A DNA stretch of 64,000 nt from JBGASG01 sp046328035. GTDB lineage: Bacteria; Cyanobacteriota; Vampirovibrionia; Obscuribacterales; Obscuribacteraceae. Location: positions 62,001 to 126,000 of the forward strand of contig JAXLXI010000004.1 in NCBI GenBank assembly GCA_046328035.1, written 5' to 3'. Positions 35,829 through 45,097 of this stretch are shown here, piece by piece. The notes under the pieces are model-generated. The model did not search any database, was not told the origin of the DNA, and saw only the letters and a program-made list of their open reading frames with translations. The stretch's first letter is position 1; each line of letters starts with the position of its first letter. The position numbers and the translations under genes were made by a program.

Positions 35829-36821
35829 TCAGTGAGGTCTCAGTGAGGTCTCAGTGGCGTCGGCAAGACCGGCTCTGACAGGCACGATGTCGAGAACAGT
35901 AATCTCCGGAGGAGCCATGAAACGCACGCGTGGCGAGCCCCCTTCCATGCCGATACCCCTGTTGACGTAAAGTCGCATGCCGCCTACCTGATACAAACCG
36001 GCTTCATATTTCTTGCCTGTCTTAGACCGAGTGATGATGGCGCCGTAGCCCGGCAGAGCCACCTGTCCGCCATGGGTGTGCCCGGCACAGAACAAATCGA
36101 CCTTGCGGTCAGTGATTCTCGATACTTCCGCCGGGAAGTGATGCAGAAAAACATTGAACGTATCGGCGGAAACGCCCTTGAAGGCTCGTTCCAGCTTCCA
36201 CTCCTCGTCGACGCCCACACCAATAATGGCTATATCTGCGCCTTCCACGTTGATGTGAGCATTCTCGGCATGCAAGACCTTCACTCCGGTGCCTTCGTAG
36301 AGATCCAGGCGAGTCCAAGTGCGGCTGTCGTGATTGCCGAAAACGGCGTAGGTGGGAGCGATTGCTGCCAGCTGTTTCAAACAGGTTTTGAAGATGCCCA
36401 CTCCGGCAGGGGCATTGACTGCATCTCCGGTGAAAACAATGATGTCGGGCTTGAGCGCCGCCACGCGAGCCGGCAATTCCGGCTCCAGCCGCGGCTGCGG
36501 ATCGCTGTGCATATCGGATAGATGCACGATGCGAATCGGATGCGCGTCCGCCTTCAGCTTGGCGGTAGGAATCTGCACTTCGGTCACCGTCAAAGTGTAC
36601 GGCTCGACGAAGAACCCGTAGGCAATGCAGAGCGAGCCGATAGCGCTCAGAGCAAGGGCTACTTTGTCGGGCAGGCTGACTGGTCTCCTGCCGCGATTGG
36701 CAATCAGCCGCACCAGAGCGCAGCACCCAGCCAAATAGACGAACGCCATCACTGCGATACACACTGCAAGCGCAGTGCACTCATCTAGACATAGCTTTCC
36801 AGCGACGTGCTCTAACTTCAT
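35829..36821 (-). CDS. Membrane-anchored metallophosphoesterase (YkuE/LpxG-like)
   Basis: A 330-aa protein with two N-terminal hydrophobic segments (about 17-40 and 52-72) and a calcineurin-like domain from about 92. Motifs: VHLSDMHSD, VFTGDAVN, VFGNHDSR, LHHFP and AGHTHGGQ, all metal ligands present. Membrane-anchored members of this group hydrolyse lipid-linked or UDP-linked pyrophosphates, but the substrate is not readable. A short direct repeat (TCAGTGAGGTC twice) lies in its extreme 3' end. Confidence 0.85.
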   Translation of the reverse strand: MKLEHVAGKLCLDECTALAVCIAVMAFVYLAGCCALVRLIANRGRRPVSLPDKVALALSAIGSLCIAYGFFVEPYTLTVTEVQIPTAKLKADAHPIRIVHLSDMHSDPQPRLEPELPARVAALKPDIIVFTGDAVNAPAGVGIFKTCLKQLAAIAPTYAVFGNHDSRTWTRLDLYEGTGVKVLHAENAHINVEGADIAIIGVGVDEEWKLERAFKGVSADTFNVFLHHFPAEVSRITDRKVDLFCAGHTHGGQVALPGYGAIITRSKTGKKYEAGLYQVGGMRLYVNRGIGMEGGSPRVRFMAPPEITVLDIVPVRAGLADATETSLRPH

Positions 36822-36949
36822 CTATGCACCGAGTGATTCAAAAAACTGTGCGGGCGCACCGTTTCAAAGCAATCATAGCCGGTCCGTGTAAAGGCCGGGT
36901 TAGAAACGCCGAAGCTATCGAAGCTGTACGAAACGAAGCCCGCAGCTGA

Positions 36950-37792
36950 CTATCCCTTTGATCCGCAAGTGTCGGCAGGTTGCTTCTGTAGCCACCATTC
37001 AAGTTCGCGGCTGAGCTGGCTCATGCCGCTCGGGCGTTGACTCGGTTCGTCACTCATGCATTGCAAGACAAATTCGTTTAGTTCATCCGGAACCGAACCA
37101 CATGCCGCAAGACACACATGCATTATGCATCCCAGCGAGTAAATGTTTGCTCGCGCATCGACGTCCTCGAATCTGCGAGTCTCAGGTGCAATATAACTGA
37201 GATCTCCAAAAAGACTCTCTAATTGATCAGCCGGCTGACTCACAATTTGATCTGAACTCCAAGGTCTTGGGGTGCCGAAGTCCAGCACATGCACCGTATT
37301 TGATGCATCGACCAAGATATCGGCTGGCTTAAGATTCCAGTGAAACAACTTGTACTTGTGAGCGTGCCGCATCGCCTCTGAGACCTGCACGAACACGTGC
37401 AGTGCCTGCCTTAGAGACAATTGTCCAATAATCGAATCGACAGAATCGCCTTCACAGTAATCCGTTTCGACCATGAAATAACCTTTCATCCATCCGAAGG
37501 ACTGCATTCTGGCGATGTTCCTATGATGACCAGCTCCGCCTCTCACTAGCGCAAGCTGTTGGCAAAATGAGTCTGAATAAAATTCGTCTCTCTTTTTTAG
37601 CAGTTTAATGACGACCTCTTCAGCGTTCGCCAATCGACCTCTGAATATCCAGCTGCGGCCACTGGAAGGCAGGAGGACCCGCAAATCCTCAAAGTCTTGT
37701 TCAAGTCCTAGCTTCTTTAGGTTCGGACCTTCTTGCAATTCTGGAAGTGCGGTGCCGTATGGCACCCAACTTGAACTCCGAGCCTTGGTCAT
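36950..37792 (-). CDS. Degenerate Ser/Thr kinase (probable pseudokinase)
   Basis: A 280-aa protein covering only a kinase domain. VIKLLKK keeps the ATP lysine (K63), DFG is kept at 171-173 and YIAPET marks the activation-segment end. The catalytic loop is FHWNLKPAD instead of HRDLKPxN: the catalytic Asp is Asn 153 and the metal-binding Asn is Asp 158. The Gly-rich loop is also poor (SSGRSWIFRG). It has no transmembrane or TPR region, and this stretch is AT-richer than its neighbours. It may be a signalling scaffold or a decaying duplicate. Confidence 0.75.
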   Translation of the reverse strand: MTKARSSSWVPYGTALPELQEGPNLKKLGLEQDFEDLRVLLPSSGRSWIFRGRLANAEEVVIKLLKKRDEFYSDSFCQQLALVRGGAGHHRNIARMQSFGWMKGYFMVETDYCEGDSVDSIIGQLSLRQALHVFVQVSEAMRHAHKYKLFHWNLKPADILVDASNTVHVLDFGTPRPWSSDQIVSQPADQLESLFGDLSYIAPETRRFEDVDARANIYSLGCIMHVCLAACGSVPDELNEFVLQCMSDEPSQRPSGMSQLSRELEWWLQKQPADTCGSKG

Positions 37793-37858
37793 TGGGCCAA
37801 ATACCTGTCAGCTCCCTGGAGCGCGGTCTACCCCGATTTGGGTTTACAAGCGAATAGC

Positions 37859-39808
37859 CTAGTACCAGCCTTTGCGCATAGCTTTTACGACCACTTCTAC
37901 GCGATCCGAAATGATGTAGCACTCAGCTTCCTGATAGCCCGCCCGCATAAACTGCGACCGGCTGCGCAGGAGATGACGATACTCCTCGTCGATGGTCTGG
38001 TAGATGACATTGCGCACCCGCTCCGCCACCTGGCGAATCGGCTCGCCGTGCTCGGTGCCGAATAATTGTTCGGCAAGCGCGATGTAGTCTCGCAGTTTAA
38101 CGCCCACACCCAGATGCCCGTTGGCGAGCGCCAGGCGCACACAGTCTTCCAGTTGTTCGCGACACTTGGTCAATTCGTAGACGAGCACTTCCGGAACGCA
38201 ATTGGAATTGAACAGCGTCTGCACCGACTTCATGTCGCGCAGGCAGGAGAGCAGCTGAAAATCATACTCGCCGGAAAGCAGCTGTCCCGCCGAACTGATG
38301 AGCACATCAAGTCTGGAGTTGATCGCCCTCACATAGTCGGTCCAGAGCTTGGCATTTTTCGCATCTTTGAAAAGATGCATGGCGCGTTGCCGCTCAGCCG
38401 GCGTCAAATGCTGATCGGCCCGCAATCGCAGCACAGCCAGCAAAAACATGTGACTGGGAGCGTATCCGACGCCCTCCGCATATTTTTCCCAGAGCGGCAT
38501 AATCTTGTCGGCATGGCGACCGTATTGCAAGCGCAAGTCGTCGGCAATCATGCGGATGATCAACACATCCTGTCCCATGTGTCCCAGCTCGTGCAAAAGC
38601 GCCGACATGACGTCTTCCGACATCGGCTCGTCTTCGAACAAGATCCAGCGCTGCAAGTTGACGATGCCTTCGCCGACGATGTAGGAAGCGACGGAATTGT
38701 CATTGCGATCGATAAGATTGAGTTGTGCGTACGGCAAACTCAAAAGCGTGGTGATTTGCGTTACCAGCGGCTGCAATTCTTGAATGCGTCGCTCGCTGAT
38801 CTGCGTGAGCTGGTGGCGCAGAGTTTCCACCTTTTCGTTTAGCAGCGCGTGCTGCGGATCGCTTTCTTCAAGGTCTGCCAGGTCGTTGCTGCCGCGCACG
38901 AATTCCAGGTAGAGATCATTTGCCGGCAGTCCATCTTGCCAGCGGAAATTGGCACCGAGTTGCACCAGGTAATAGAGTAGCCTGACGTCGGCCATGGGGA
39001 AGAAGTCCAGCCCTTGCGGGACGACGCCTTCCGTTTGCCAGTGGTGCATCAACCAGCGCGTCGCCAGTGCCGAGATTTCATCGTCACCATCCCTGGTGGC
39101 ATACCAGTAGGCGCGTTCGCGCATCGGTCCCGGCAGCGAAGACAGCATCCGGATCGATTCGGTCTTGACGCACTTGTGCACGTGATTGGACTTATAGAGG
39201 TACTTGCACCCACCCGGTTCCGGATCGCCGAGAATCTCGCACAAGGCGGACATCTGTTGCTTCGGATCGAGGCTCAGGCACTGCCACAGAAGCGGAAAGT
39301 AATAGGCGGACCAGTTGCTGTCGTCAGTCAGTTGCCCGATCAAACTGAGCACCGCCGAAAGCTTGGCTTTGCCTTCGGCGATCAAAAGCGGAATATGATC
39401 CGCCTGCAGTCGCTCGAGCAAAATGCCGCGGGCCAGGTCGCTGTCTTCTCTATCAACGATGCCTTGCAGAGCCGGAATAGCCGCCGCCGAATTGCCGCGC
39501 GCCAGGCTTTCCAGCAGTTGCAGCGAGACCTCTTTTTCTTTGAGTTCGTGAATCTCGTGAATGGCCACTTCGACCAGATCTTCATCCACCGCTGCTTCTG
39601 CAAAGCGAATCAGCTCAGTGAAATTGCTGGTAGAAACCAGCAGCCGCAGCTGAATTTTGGCCGACTGCTCCTGGCGGAGCTTGGTCATTTCCGGGTTTTC
39701 AGGGACGGCATCCGCCGTCTTTTTCAAAAGCTTGTTTCCAGCAGTCTCCAGAACACTCGTCGCCGCAGCGACAAGCCGGGTGACCGGGTTATCTATTGAT
39801 AGTTGCAT
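37859..39808 (-). CDS. 649-aa helical-repeat protein with HELGH metalloprotease motif
   Basis: Family not recognised. Residues 45-300 look like HEAT-type helical repeats. At 401-415 stands MSALLHELGHMGQDV, an HExxH zinc site (H406, E407, H410). EKYAEGVGY about 35 residues later could give a third ligand. A helical C-terminus with YQTIDEEYRHLL follows. No signal peptide or membrane helix, so a cytosolic gluzincin-like peptidase is the best guess. The leader contains a CCCACA...TGTGGG hairpin (39828-39847). Confidence 0.65.
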   Translation of the reverse strand: MQLSIDNPVTRLVAAATSVLETAGNKLLKKTADAVPENPEMTKLRQEQSAKIQLRLLVSTSNFTELIRFAEAAVDEDLVEVAIHEIHELKEKEVSLQLLESLARGNSAAAIPALQGIVDREDSDLARGILLERLQADHIPLLIAEGKAKLSAVLSLIGQLTDDSNWSAYYFPLLWQCLSLDPKQQMSALCEILGDPEPGGCKYLYKSNHVHKCVKTESIRMLSSLPGPMRERAYWYATRDGDDEISALATRWLMHHWQTEGVVPQGLDFFPMADVRLLYYLVQLGANFRWQDGLPANDLYLEFVRGSNDLADLEESDPQHALLNEKVETLRHQLTQISERRIQELQPLVTQITTLLSLPYAQLNLIDRNDNSVASYIVGEGIVNLQRWILFEDEPMSEDVMSALLHELGHMGQDVLIIRMIADDLRLQYGRHADKIMPLWEKYAEGVGYAPSHMFLLAVLRLRADQHLTPAERQRAMHLFKDAKNAKLWTDYVRAINSRLDVLISSAGQLLSGEYDFQLLSCLRDMKSVQTLFNSNCVPEVLVYELTKCREQLEDCVRLALANGHLGVGVKLRDYIALAEQLFGTEHGEPIRQVAERVRNVIYQTIDEEYRHLLRSRSQFMRAGYQEAECYIISDRVEVVVKAMRKGWY

Positions 39809-39936
39809 ATTGCTACGCCCATAAGCCCACAGGGAAAGTTGTGGGAAGACCGCCGCTATTTGCTCAAATGTAGTTCAGGGACTGAGATTGCTCTAGGGTA
39901 AATGTACGTACTCGGCGAGCCTAGATAATTAAATCT

Positions 39937-39958
39937 AATCCGGCGGAGCCGCCGGATT
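39937..39958 (-). terminator. Terminator after the GT2/aminotransferase pair
   Basis: AATCCGGCGG, AG, CCGCCGGATT is a perfect inverted repeat with a two-base centre. On the minus strand it is followed by a T-rich stretch (AGATTTAATT). It lies 35 bp past the glycosyltransferase stop. Confidence 0.7.
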
Positions 39959-39992
39959 GATGAGGGACCCGATTGCTGGGCTGGCTAGCGGT

Positions 39993-40754
39993 CTAGATGC
40001 GACCAGCCATACGGAAGAGGTCGGAGAACGTATCGAAGATCACCGAGAACTTGCCGCCGGAGGCGCCTTGCGAAAGGCGGGGCAGGTGCTCGATGGGAAT
40101 CTCGATTACTCTAAACCCATTGCGGGCGGTGCGGATGCACAGTTCGGCATCGACAAACGGTGTATGCGATTCCAGCTCAATCTTGTTGAGAATCGAGCGG
40201 CGGAACAGTTTGATCGAGTTCACATCCTTGAAAGAGCTGCCGTAGCACAGACGCAACATCAGGTTGTAGACGCCCGATTGGAACTTACGGCGCGGCGGAT
40301 CATTGCGTTGCACCCGCCAGCCGATGACCAGGTCGTGCTTGAGAAGACCTTCGGCCATCTTGATCAGTTCTTTCGGTGCAAACTGATAATCGCCCGGCAG
40401 AGAGAAAACGTACTCCATGCTGCCTGCGTAATAGAGTTCGCGAATGGTGCGCCCGAAGCCCTGATTGACCTCGTGGTTGATCACTTTCAGTTTGGGGAAT
40501 TTTTCCGCCAATCCGTGCAAGACGTTCAACGTGTTGTCTTTGCTGCCGTCGTTGACGACGATGATTTCATAGTCGCCGCAGATTTCTTGCAAGAGACAGT
40601 CGGCGTCTTGCACCAGCTTCGGTACCGTCGTCTCGTCGTTATAAGCCGGAATAATCACTGACACCGAAGATAGTGGCAGCACAAATCGGCTTTGCAGGAG
40701 AGCGCCTGTTCTTTGTGTTTGGTTAGGCATGACGTGGTCCGTTCCTTTGTACAT
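39993..40754 (-). CDS. Family 2 glycosyltransferase (polyprenyl-phosphate type)
   Basis: A 253-aa protein: VSVIIPAYNDETTVPKLV, then IVVNDGSKDNT and LPGDYQF in the place of the DxD motif. DVNSIKLFRR is typical of the dolichol/polyprenyl-phosphate hexosyltransferase subgroup, which uses QXXRW-like rather than DxD features. No transmembrane tail. It starts six bases after the aminotransferase stop; ATG 40730 is an alternative start. Confidence 0.8.
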   Translation of the reverse strand: MYKGTDHVMPNQTQRTGALLQSRFVLPLSSVSVIIPAYNDETTVPKLVQDADCLLQEICGDYEIIVVNDGSKDNTLNVLHGLAEKFPKLKVINHEVNQGFGRTIRELYYAGSMEYVFSLPGDYQFAPKELIKMAEGLLKHDLVIGWRVQRNDPPRRKFQSGVYNLMLRLCYGSSFKDVNSIKLFRRSILNKIELESHTPFVDAELCIRTARNGFRVIEIPIEHLPRLSQGASGGKFSVIFDTFSDLFRMAGRI

Positions 40755-40760
40755 CCAGTC

Positions 40761-41927
40761 TTACGGGGTGATGATCGGCTGTTGAGCCGGCTGCGGCACA
40801 AATATTCCGGAAGACTTGCGCGCCTTCTGGCGCTGCAAAGCTTCACGTACTTCTTTGATTACCGTGTCGACTTCTTCGTCTGTCAGATGCGGATGCATCG
40901 GCAAACTCAAAATCGAATTAGCGGCGCGCTCGGTATGCGGCAGGTCGCCTTCTTTATAGCCGAGGTGGCGGTACGCCAGCTGCAGGTGAGCCGGTATCGG
41001 GTAGTGAATGAGGGTTTGCACGCCGCGCGCTGCCAGTTGTTTCTGCAGATCGTCGCGGTTTTCTGTGCGAATCACATAAAGGTGGTAGACGTTCGGAGCG
41101 CCCTGCACTTCATATGGTGCCACCACCACGTCCATCAAACCTTCTGTGTATTTGTGGGCGATCGAGCGGCGTTTGTGATTCCACTGCGGCAAGAAAGGCA
41201 GCTGGGCGGCGAGAATCGCGGCTTGCATTTCATCGAGACGGCTGTTGATACCAATCTCGTCGTGGTGGTAGCGCACGGTCTGTCCGTAATTGCGCAGCTT
41301 CAAGAGCTTCTGGTAGTCCTCTTCGGTCTGGCAGGCAACTGCGCCGCCATCACCGAAAGCACCCAGGTTTTTGCTCGGGTAGAAGGAGAAAGCGCTGAAA
41401 CGACCGATGGAGCCTGCTTTGCGCATGTTGTAAGTAGCGCCAGTCGCCTGGGCGACGTCTTCAATAACCGGAATGCCATAGCGGTCGGCCAGTTCCATAA
41501 GAGGATCCATATCCACCATCTGTCCGTAGAGGTGGACCGGCACAATGGCTTTGGTGCGCGACGTGATTTTGGCGGCGACTTTCGACACATCCATCACATA
41601 GGTTTGCGGATTGATGTCGACGAAAACCGGCTCGGCGTAGGCCATCGAGATGGCATTAATAGTAGGTACGGCCGTGTGGGCTACGGTAATCACCTGGTCG
41701 CCGGGATTGACGCCGGCGGCAGCCAGGGCGAGGTAGATCGCTTCGGTGCCGGAGGCGCAGCCGACGGCATAGGGAAGTCCCAGATAGGCGGCGAACTCTT
41801 CTTCGAAACGCTTGAGCTCAGGACCCAAGATGTAATGTCCGCTGTGCAAGACGCGCAGAACGGCGGTATCAATCTCAGCCTTGTAGGCCTGGTAGTGAGC
41901 CTTCAAATCGCCGAATGGTATGTTCAA
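40761..41927 (-). CDS. DegT/DnrJ/EryC1/StrS-family sugar aminotransferase
   Basis: A PLP enzyme that aminates a keto-sugar nucleotide for glycan synthesis. In the 388-aa protein IPFGDLKAHY opens the chain, followed by SGTEAIYLAL, HLYGQMVDMDP and EDVAQATGATY. FSFYPSKNLGAFGDGG carries the PLP lysine (K186). A TTG start at 41927 is chosen because TGAGGTG stands seven bases upstream; GTG 41936 is the longer option. It is paired with the GT2 gene and divergent from an epimerase gene, together a likely amino-sugar pathway. Confidence 0.88.
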   Translation of the reverse strand: MNIPFGDLKAHYQAYKAEIDTAVLRVLHSGHYILGPELKRFEEEFAAYLGLPYAVGCASGTEAIYLALAAAGVNPGDQVITVAHTAVPTINAISMAYAEPVFVDINPQTYVMDVSKVAAKITSRTKAIVPVHLYGQMVDMDPLMELADRYGIPVIEDVAQATGATYNMRKAGSIGRFSAFSFYPSKNLGAFGDGGAVACQTEEDYQKLLKLRNYGQTVRYHHDEIGINSRLDEMQAAILAAQLPFLPQWNHKRRSIAHKYTEGLMDVVVAPYEVQGAPNVYHLYVIRTENRDDLQKQLAARGVQTLIHYPIPAHLQLAYRHLGYKEGDLPHTERAANSILSLPMHPHLTDEEVDTVIKEVREALQRQKARKSSGIFVPQPAQQPIITP

Positions 41928-42053
41928 GCAAAACACCTCATAACGGGGCTCAGCCGCACACGTGGGCTGAAGTACATGACAATACTAGAGTAAGAAGGTA
42001 TGACCTGGAATTAAGCGCGGTTAACTGGTTCGAGCGCCTGTCAGGCGGCATCG

Positions 42054-42062
42054 TGCTAATAT
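42054..42062 (+). promoter_or_regulatory. Extended -10 promoter candidate for the epimerase
   Basis: TGCTAATAT fits the extended -10 pattern and lies about 84 bp before the GTG start. No clear -35 box. Confidence 0.35.
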
Positions 42063-42145
42063 ACGACGGACCTCGGTGAAAGCCGCACAGAGTGCGCCTT
42101 CAGACCAGTTAGATGAGACATTTTTGAGATAAGCGAGAGCTAAGC

Positions 42146-43210
42146 GTGCCAGCTATTACGAAAAAAGATTTTGCCAATAAAACAGTGCTGATCACCGGCG
42201 GGATGGGTTTTATCGGATCCAACCTGGCGATCAAGCTAGCCGAATTGGGCGCCAAAGTAACAATTCTCGACTCGATGATCCCCGACTACGGCGGCAACGA
42301 GTTTAACGTCGCCCCTATCGCCGATCAGATACGCATCAATTTTTGCGATATCCGAGATGAGTCGGCCGTCAACTATTTAGTGCGTGGCAAAGACTACGTA
42401 TTCCATTTGGCTGGCCAAGTTTGCCACCTGATGAGTCTCTACAACCCGTTCCCGGATATTGAAATGAATATCACGGGCACCGCAGTCTTGATGGAAGCGC
42501 TACGCAAATTCAATAAAGAAGCGATTGTCGTCTATACCGGAACCCGCGGGCAGTACGGTCCTTCGGTCAGCCTGCCGGTAAACGAAGAAGCCCCGACCAA
42601 TCCCAAGGGCATCTACGAAATCTCCAACCTGACCGCCGAAAAAATCATTCGCGTCTACAACGATGTGCACGGCATCCGTTCGGTGCTGCTGCGTTTGAGC
42701 AACATTTACGGACCGCGTTCGCAAATGCTGCACTCGCGTTTCGGCGTGTGCAACTGGTTCGTCAGACTGGCAATGGACAACGCCAAACTGCAAGTCTTTG
42801 GAGACGGCGGCATATTGCGCGATTTCCTGCATGTCGACGATTGCGTCGACGCGATCTTGCGCACCGCAGTTACACCAGCCTGCTATGGCGAAATCTACAA
42901 CGTCGGTTCCGACATTCCGGTCAGCTTCCTTGAACTGGTGAAGACCATCATTGAAGTAGGTCAGCAAGGCAGCTGGGAATTCGCAGAATTCACCGCCGAG
43001 CGCAAAGCTCAGGAGCCAGGCGACTTCTATTCGGACATCACCAAGATCTCTAAAGCCACAGACTGGCGTCCGACCCTCAGCCTGGCTGACGGCTTGAGAA
43101 ACACCTTCGAATACTATCGCCAGCATCGCGATCATTACTGGAAAGTAGAACCAGCTCAGGCAGCTGCGGCCTCCAAAGAGCCAGCCACTACATCTGGTGC
43201 TCGCAAGTAG
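42146..43210 (+). CDS. NAD-dependent sugar-nucleotide epimerase/dehydratase (SDR)
   Basis: A 354-aa extended SDR. TVLITGGMGFIGSNLA binds NAD; then FHLAGQVCH, VYTGTRGQYGPS, RLSNIYGP and RDFLHVDDCVDAIL. The usual YxxxK is YEISN: Tyr 157 is kept but the Lys is Asn 161, and the SS/ST triad region reads TGTRGQYG. It starts with GTG behind GAGAG. It probably acts on a UDP/CDP-sugar supplied to the divergent aminotransferase. The C-terminal 25 residues are Ala/Pro-rich and unlike the family. Confidence 0.82.
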   Translation: MPAITKKDFANKTVLITGGMGFIGSNLAIKLAELGAKVTILDSMIPDYGGNEFNVAPIADQIRINFCDIRDESAVNYLVRGKDYVFHLAGQVCHLMSLYNPFPDIEMNITGTAVLMEALRKFNKEAIVVYTGTRGQYGPSVSLPVNEEAPTNPKGIYEISNLTAEKIIRVYNDVHGIRSVLLRLSNIYGPRSQMLHSRFGVCNWFVRLAMDNAKLQVFGDGGILRDFLHVDDCVDAILRTAVTPACYGEIYNVGSDIPVSFLELVKTIIEVGQQGSWEFAEFTAERKAQEPGDFYSDITKISKATDWRPTLSLADGLRNTFEYYRQHRDHYWKVEPAQAAAASKEPATTSGARK

Positions 43211-43230
43211 ATCCGAAAGCCTGGAAGTCC

Positions 43231-43803
43231 TTATTTGCCGGCCGGCGTTTGAAACGGCGGTGGTCCGGAGTCGGCATAGAGAGCCACCACTCTTGCAATT
43301 TGTTTGAGCAAGAGTCGGGGATCTTCAGCTAACTCCACGGCGGCATTCGAGGTTTCCTGTCCGCGCGGCGGACCGAATATCTTGGTGCCGAAGCGTGGCT
43401 CGCTGGTTAAACAGAGCGTCCGCCGGGCGTTGTTCAGCCGGATGGAGAGAATTGCCATTTCCACCTGGCGCTGCTCGCCGGCAAATTTCCAGTTAGCGAC
43501 GCAGGTTTCCATGAAAGTTACACCGGGGCAGGAAAGTGTTGCGCCGACCACGTTTCCCAGTTTCTTGAGAAACTGCACTTCCTCATGATGTTTCGTCAGA
43601 GCTCGCTGCACTTGCGGCAAATCGCCTTCCACGATTGCTTTGCCGATGGCGGCCGCCGCTTGTTTTAGTCGAGGATCGATGTCCTGACGCGATTGGATTT
43701 TACGCTCGATGGCGTTTTTCGCGTTTTCAATCGCTCGTTGTTCTGCCGAAAGCGGTACTTCTAGAGATGTATAGGATTCGTATGGATAGTAAATGTTCGT
43801 CAT
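43231..43803 (-). CDS. Hypothetical protein (190 aa)
   Basis: Not recognised. It has an N-terminal Tyr-rich segment (NIYYPYESYTSLEVP), a helical half (about 20-85, charged, coiled-coil-like) and a beta-rich half containing three Cys. AGAGG is five bases before the ATG, so the start is firm. It is convergent with the epimerase and divergent from the EF-hand gene. Confidence 0.6.
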   Translation of the reverse strand: MTNIYYPYESYTSLEVPLSAEQRAIENAKNAIERKIQSRQDIDPRLKQAAAAIGKAIVEGDLPQVQRALTKHHEEVQFLKKLGNVVGATLSCPGVTFMETCVANWKFAGEQRQVEMAILSIRLNNARRTLCLTSEPRFGTKIFGPPRGQETSNAAVELAEDPRLLLKQIARVVALYADSGPPPFQTPAGK

Positions 43804-43996
43804 GTGCGCCTCTGGCGGACAGACCGTAGGGATTATGTGGGCTGCTCGTTTCTATCCGGCTATGCCAGATTTTTGACAAATCTGGGCGGGAAATACGGGG
43901 GCGTGGGAATTTCCCCACTGCGCAAGATTAGACTGGGGCCTATAGTGAAATTATTCCGTTCCGCACCGCAGCTTCCTTTGGTTAGGAGAGAAAGCC

Positions 43997-45010
43997 ATGG
44001 GTTTTGATGGCGATTTGACAGCGCAACCGCAAGCAGAGAAAGGCGTTACTCCTTTGATGCTGGCTGATTTCGAAGGCGCGCCGCAAGGCAGACAAGTAAT
44101 GGTTCAGGTAGCTGATGCCGGCGATCAAGATGGACAGGGACAGCAACAGCAAGGCGGCGGCGGTGGACATGGATTCGGCAGCTGGCTCAAACGCCAGGGC
44201 GACAAGATTGGCAATGGCGCCAAGAAACTGGGCGGCGAAATCAAAGAACAAGTGCAGAACATCGACCCAGACAAAGTTCAGGATGCTGCCAAGAAAGCGA
44301 TCAATTCGGATGTCGGCAGAGCTGTGGTCGGTGGTGTCACCGGACAACAAACCGACGGCGCAGCAGGCGTCATCGGCACGGCAAGCAAGATTCTTTTTCC
44401 GCAAGCGCAGATTCTCAATATCGGCGGTCGCGAGATCGGCGGATTCGCATCTCGCAAGTTTGCTCTGGGCTTGCTGGAAGACCCGGGCAAGATGAGCCTT
44501 AAGCTCGATGGCAATTTCGATATTCTGGACAACAATAAAGATGGCTATATCAAAACCGACGAAGTCGACGGCAAAGCCGGTCTGACCGGGCTTCTCGATG
44601 ACTCGCGCGGACTGGGTCCGATCCTACAACGCGGTTTCACCGCATTCGCCAACCTCGATGGCAAGGATGCCGAGCTTGGTATCAGCCGCGGTGACGTCAC
44701 GGCTCTCAAGCTGATCACCAACGCCGACTTGAGAAACAAGTTCATTGACGATCAAGCATCATCTTCCCGCCTTTACTGGGGCGGAGGCGGACTCGTTGCC
44801 AGTTTGGCAGGCACCGGTGCAGCCAAGTACTTCGCACCAGCCATGCTGGAGAAAGTCGGCGGCGCCAAGATCGGTCTGGCGATTGCTGCCGTCACCACAG
44901 TCAGCGCGTTCGTCGGCGGCATGTGGAAGAAACACAGCCTCAGCTCAGACTTCGCGCAAAAAGAAGAGCAACTGAAATCCACATTCGAATCAATTAAAGC
45001 CGCCCTCTAA
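43997..45010 (+). CDS. EF-hand protein with glycine-rich head and C-terminal hydrophobic helices
   Basis: 337 aa. The N-terminus is polar with a Gln/Gly-rich tract (about 45-60). A classical EF-hand loop lies at 178-189 (DNNKDGYIKTDE), with oxygen ligands at positions 1, 3, 5, 9 and 12, so it should bind calcium. A second, weaker candidate follows (DGKDAELGISRGD). Two Gly/Ala-rich hydrophobic segments near 262-315 may insert in a membrane. AGGAGAG precedes the ATG. No known family. Confidence 0.7.
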   Translation: MGFDGDLTAQPQAEKGVTPLMLADFEGAPQGRQVMVQVADAGDQDGQGQQQQGGGGGHGFGSWLKRQGDKIGNGAKKLGGEIKEQVQNIDPDKVQDAAKKAINSDVGRAVVGGVTGQQTDGAAGVIGTASKILFPQAQILNIGGREIGGFASRKFALGLLEDPGKMSLKLDGNFDILDNNKDGYIKTDEVDGKAGLTGLLDDSRGLGPILQRGFTAFANLDGKDAELGISRGDVTALKLITNADLRNKFIDDQASSSRLYWGGGGLVASLAGTGAAKYFAPAMLEKVGGAKIGLAIAAVTTVSAFVGGMWKKHSLSSDFAQKEEQLKSTFESIKAAL

Positions 45011-45097
45011 GTTCGGGCAAGTTGTAGCTTTTAGCGTATTCTACTTACGTATGGGAACGCCCTGATTCAGCGTGATTCGGGGAGCCCTGCGGGGAGA

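Noticed and set aside
40692..41993. 433-codon plus ORF
   Set aside because: Antisense of the DegT aminotransferase, which has an intact PLP site.
43873..43901. TTGACA box upstream of the EF-hand gene
   Set aside because: No acceptable -10 at 16-18 bp (TACGGG at 15 bp only); the TATAGT at 43941 has no -35.
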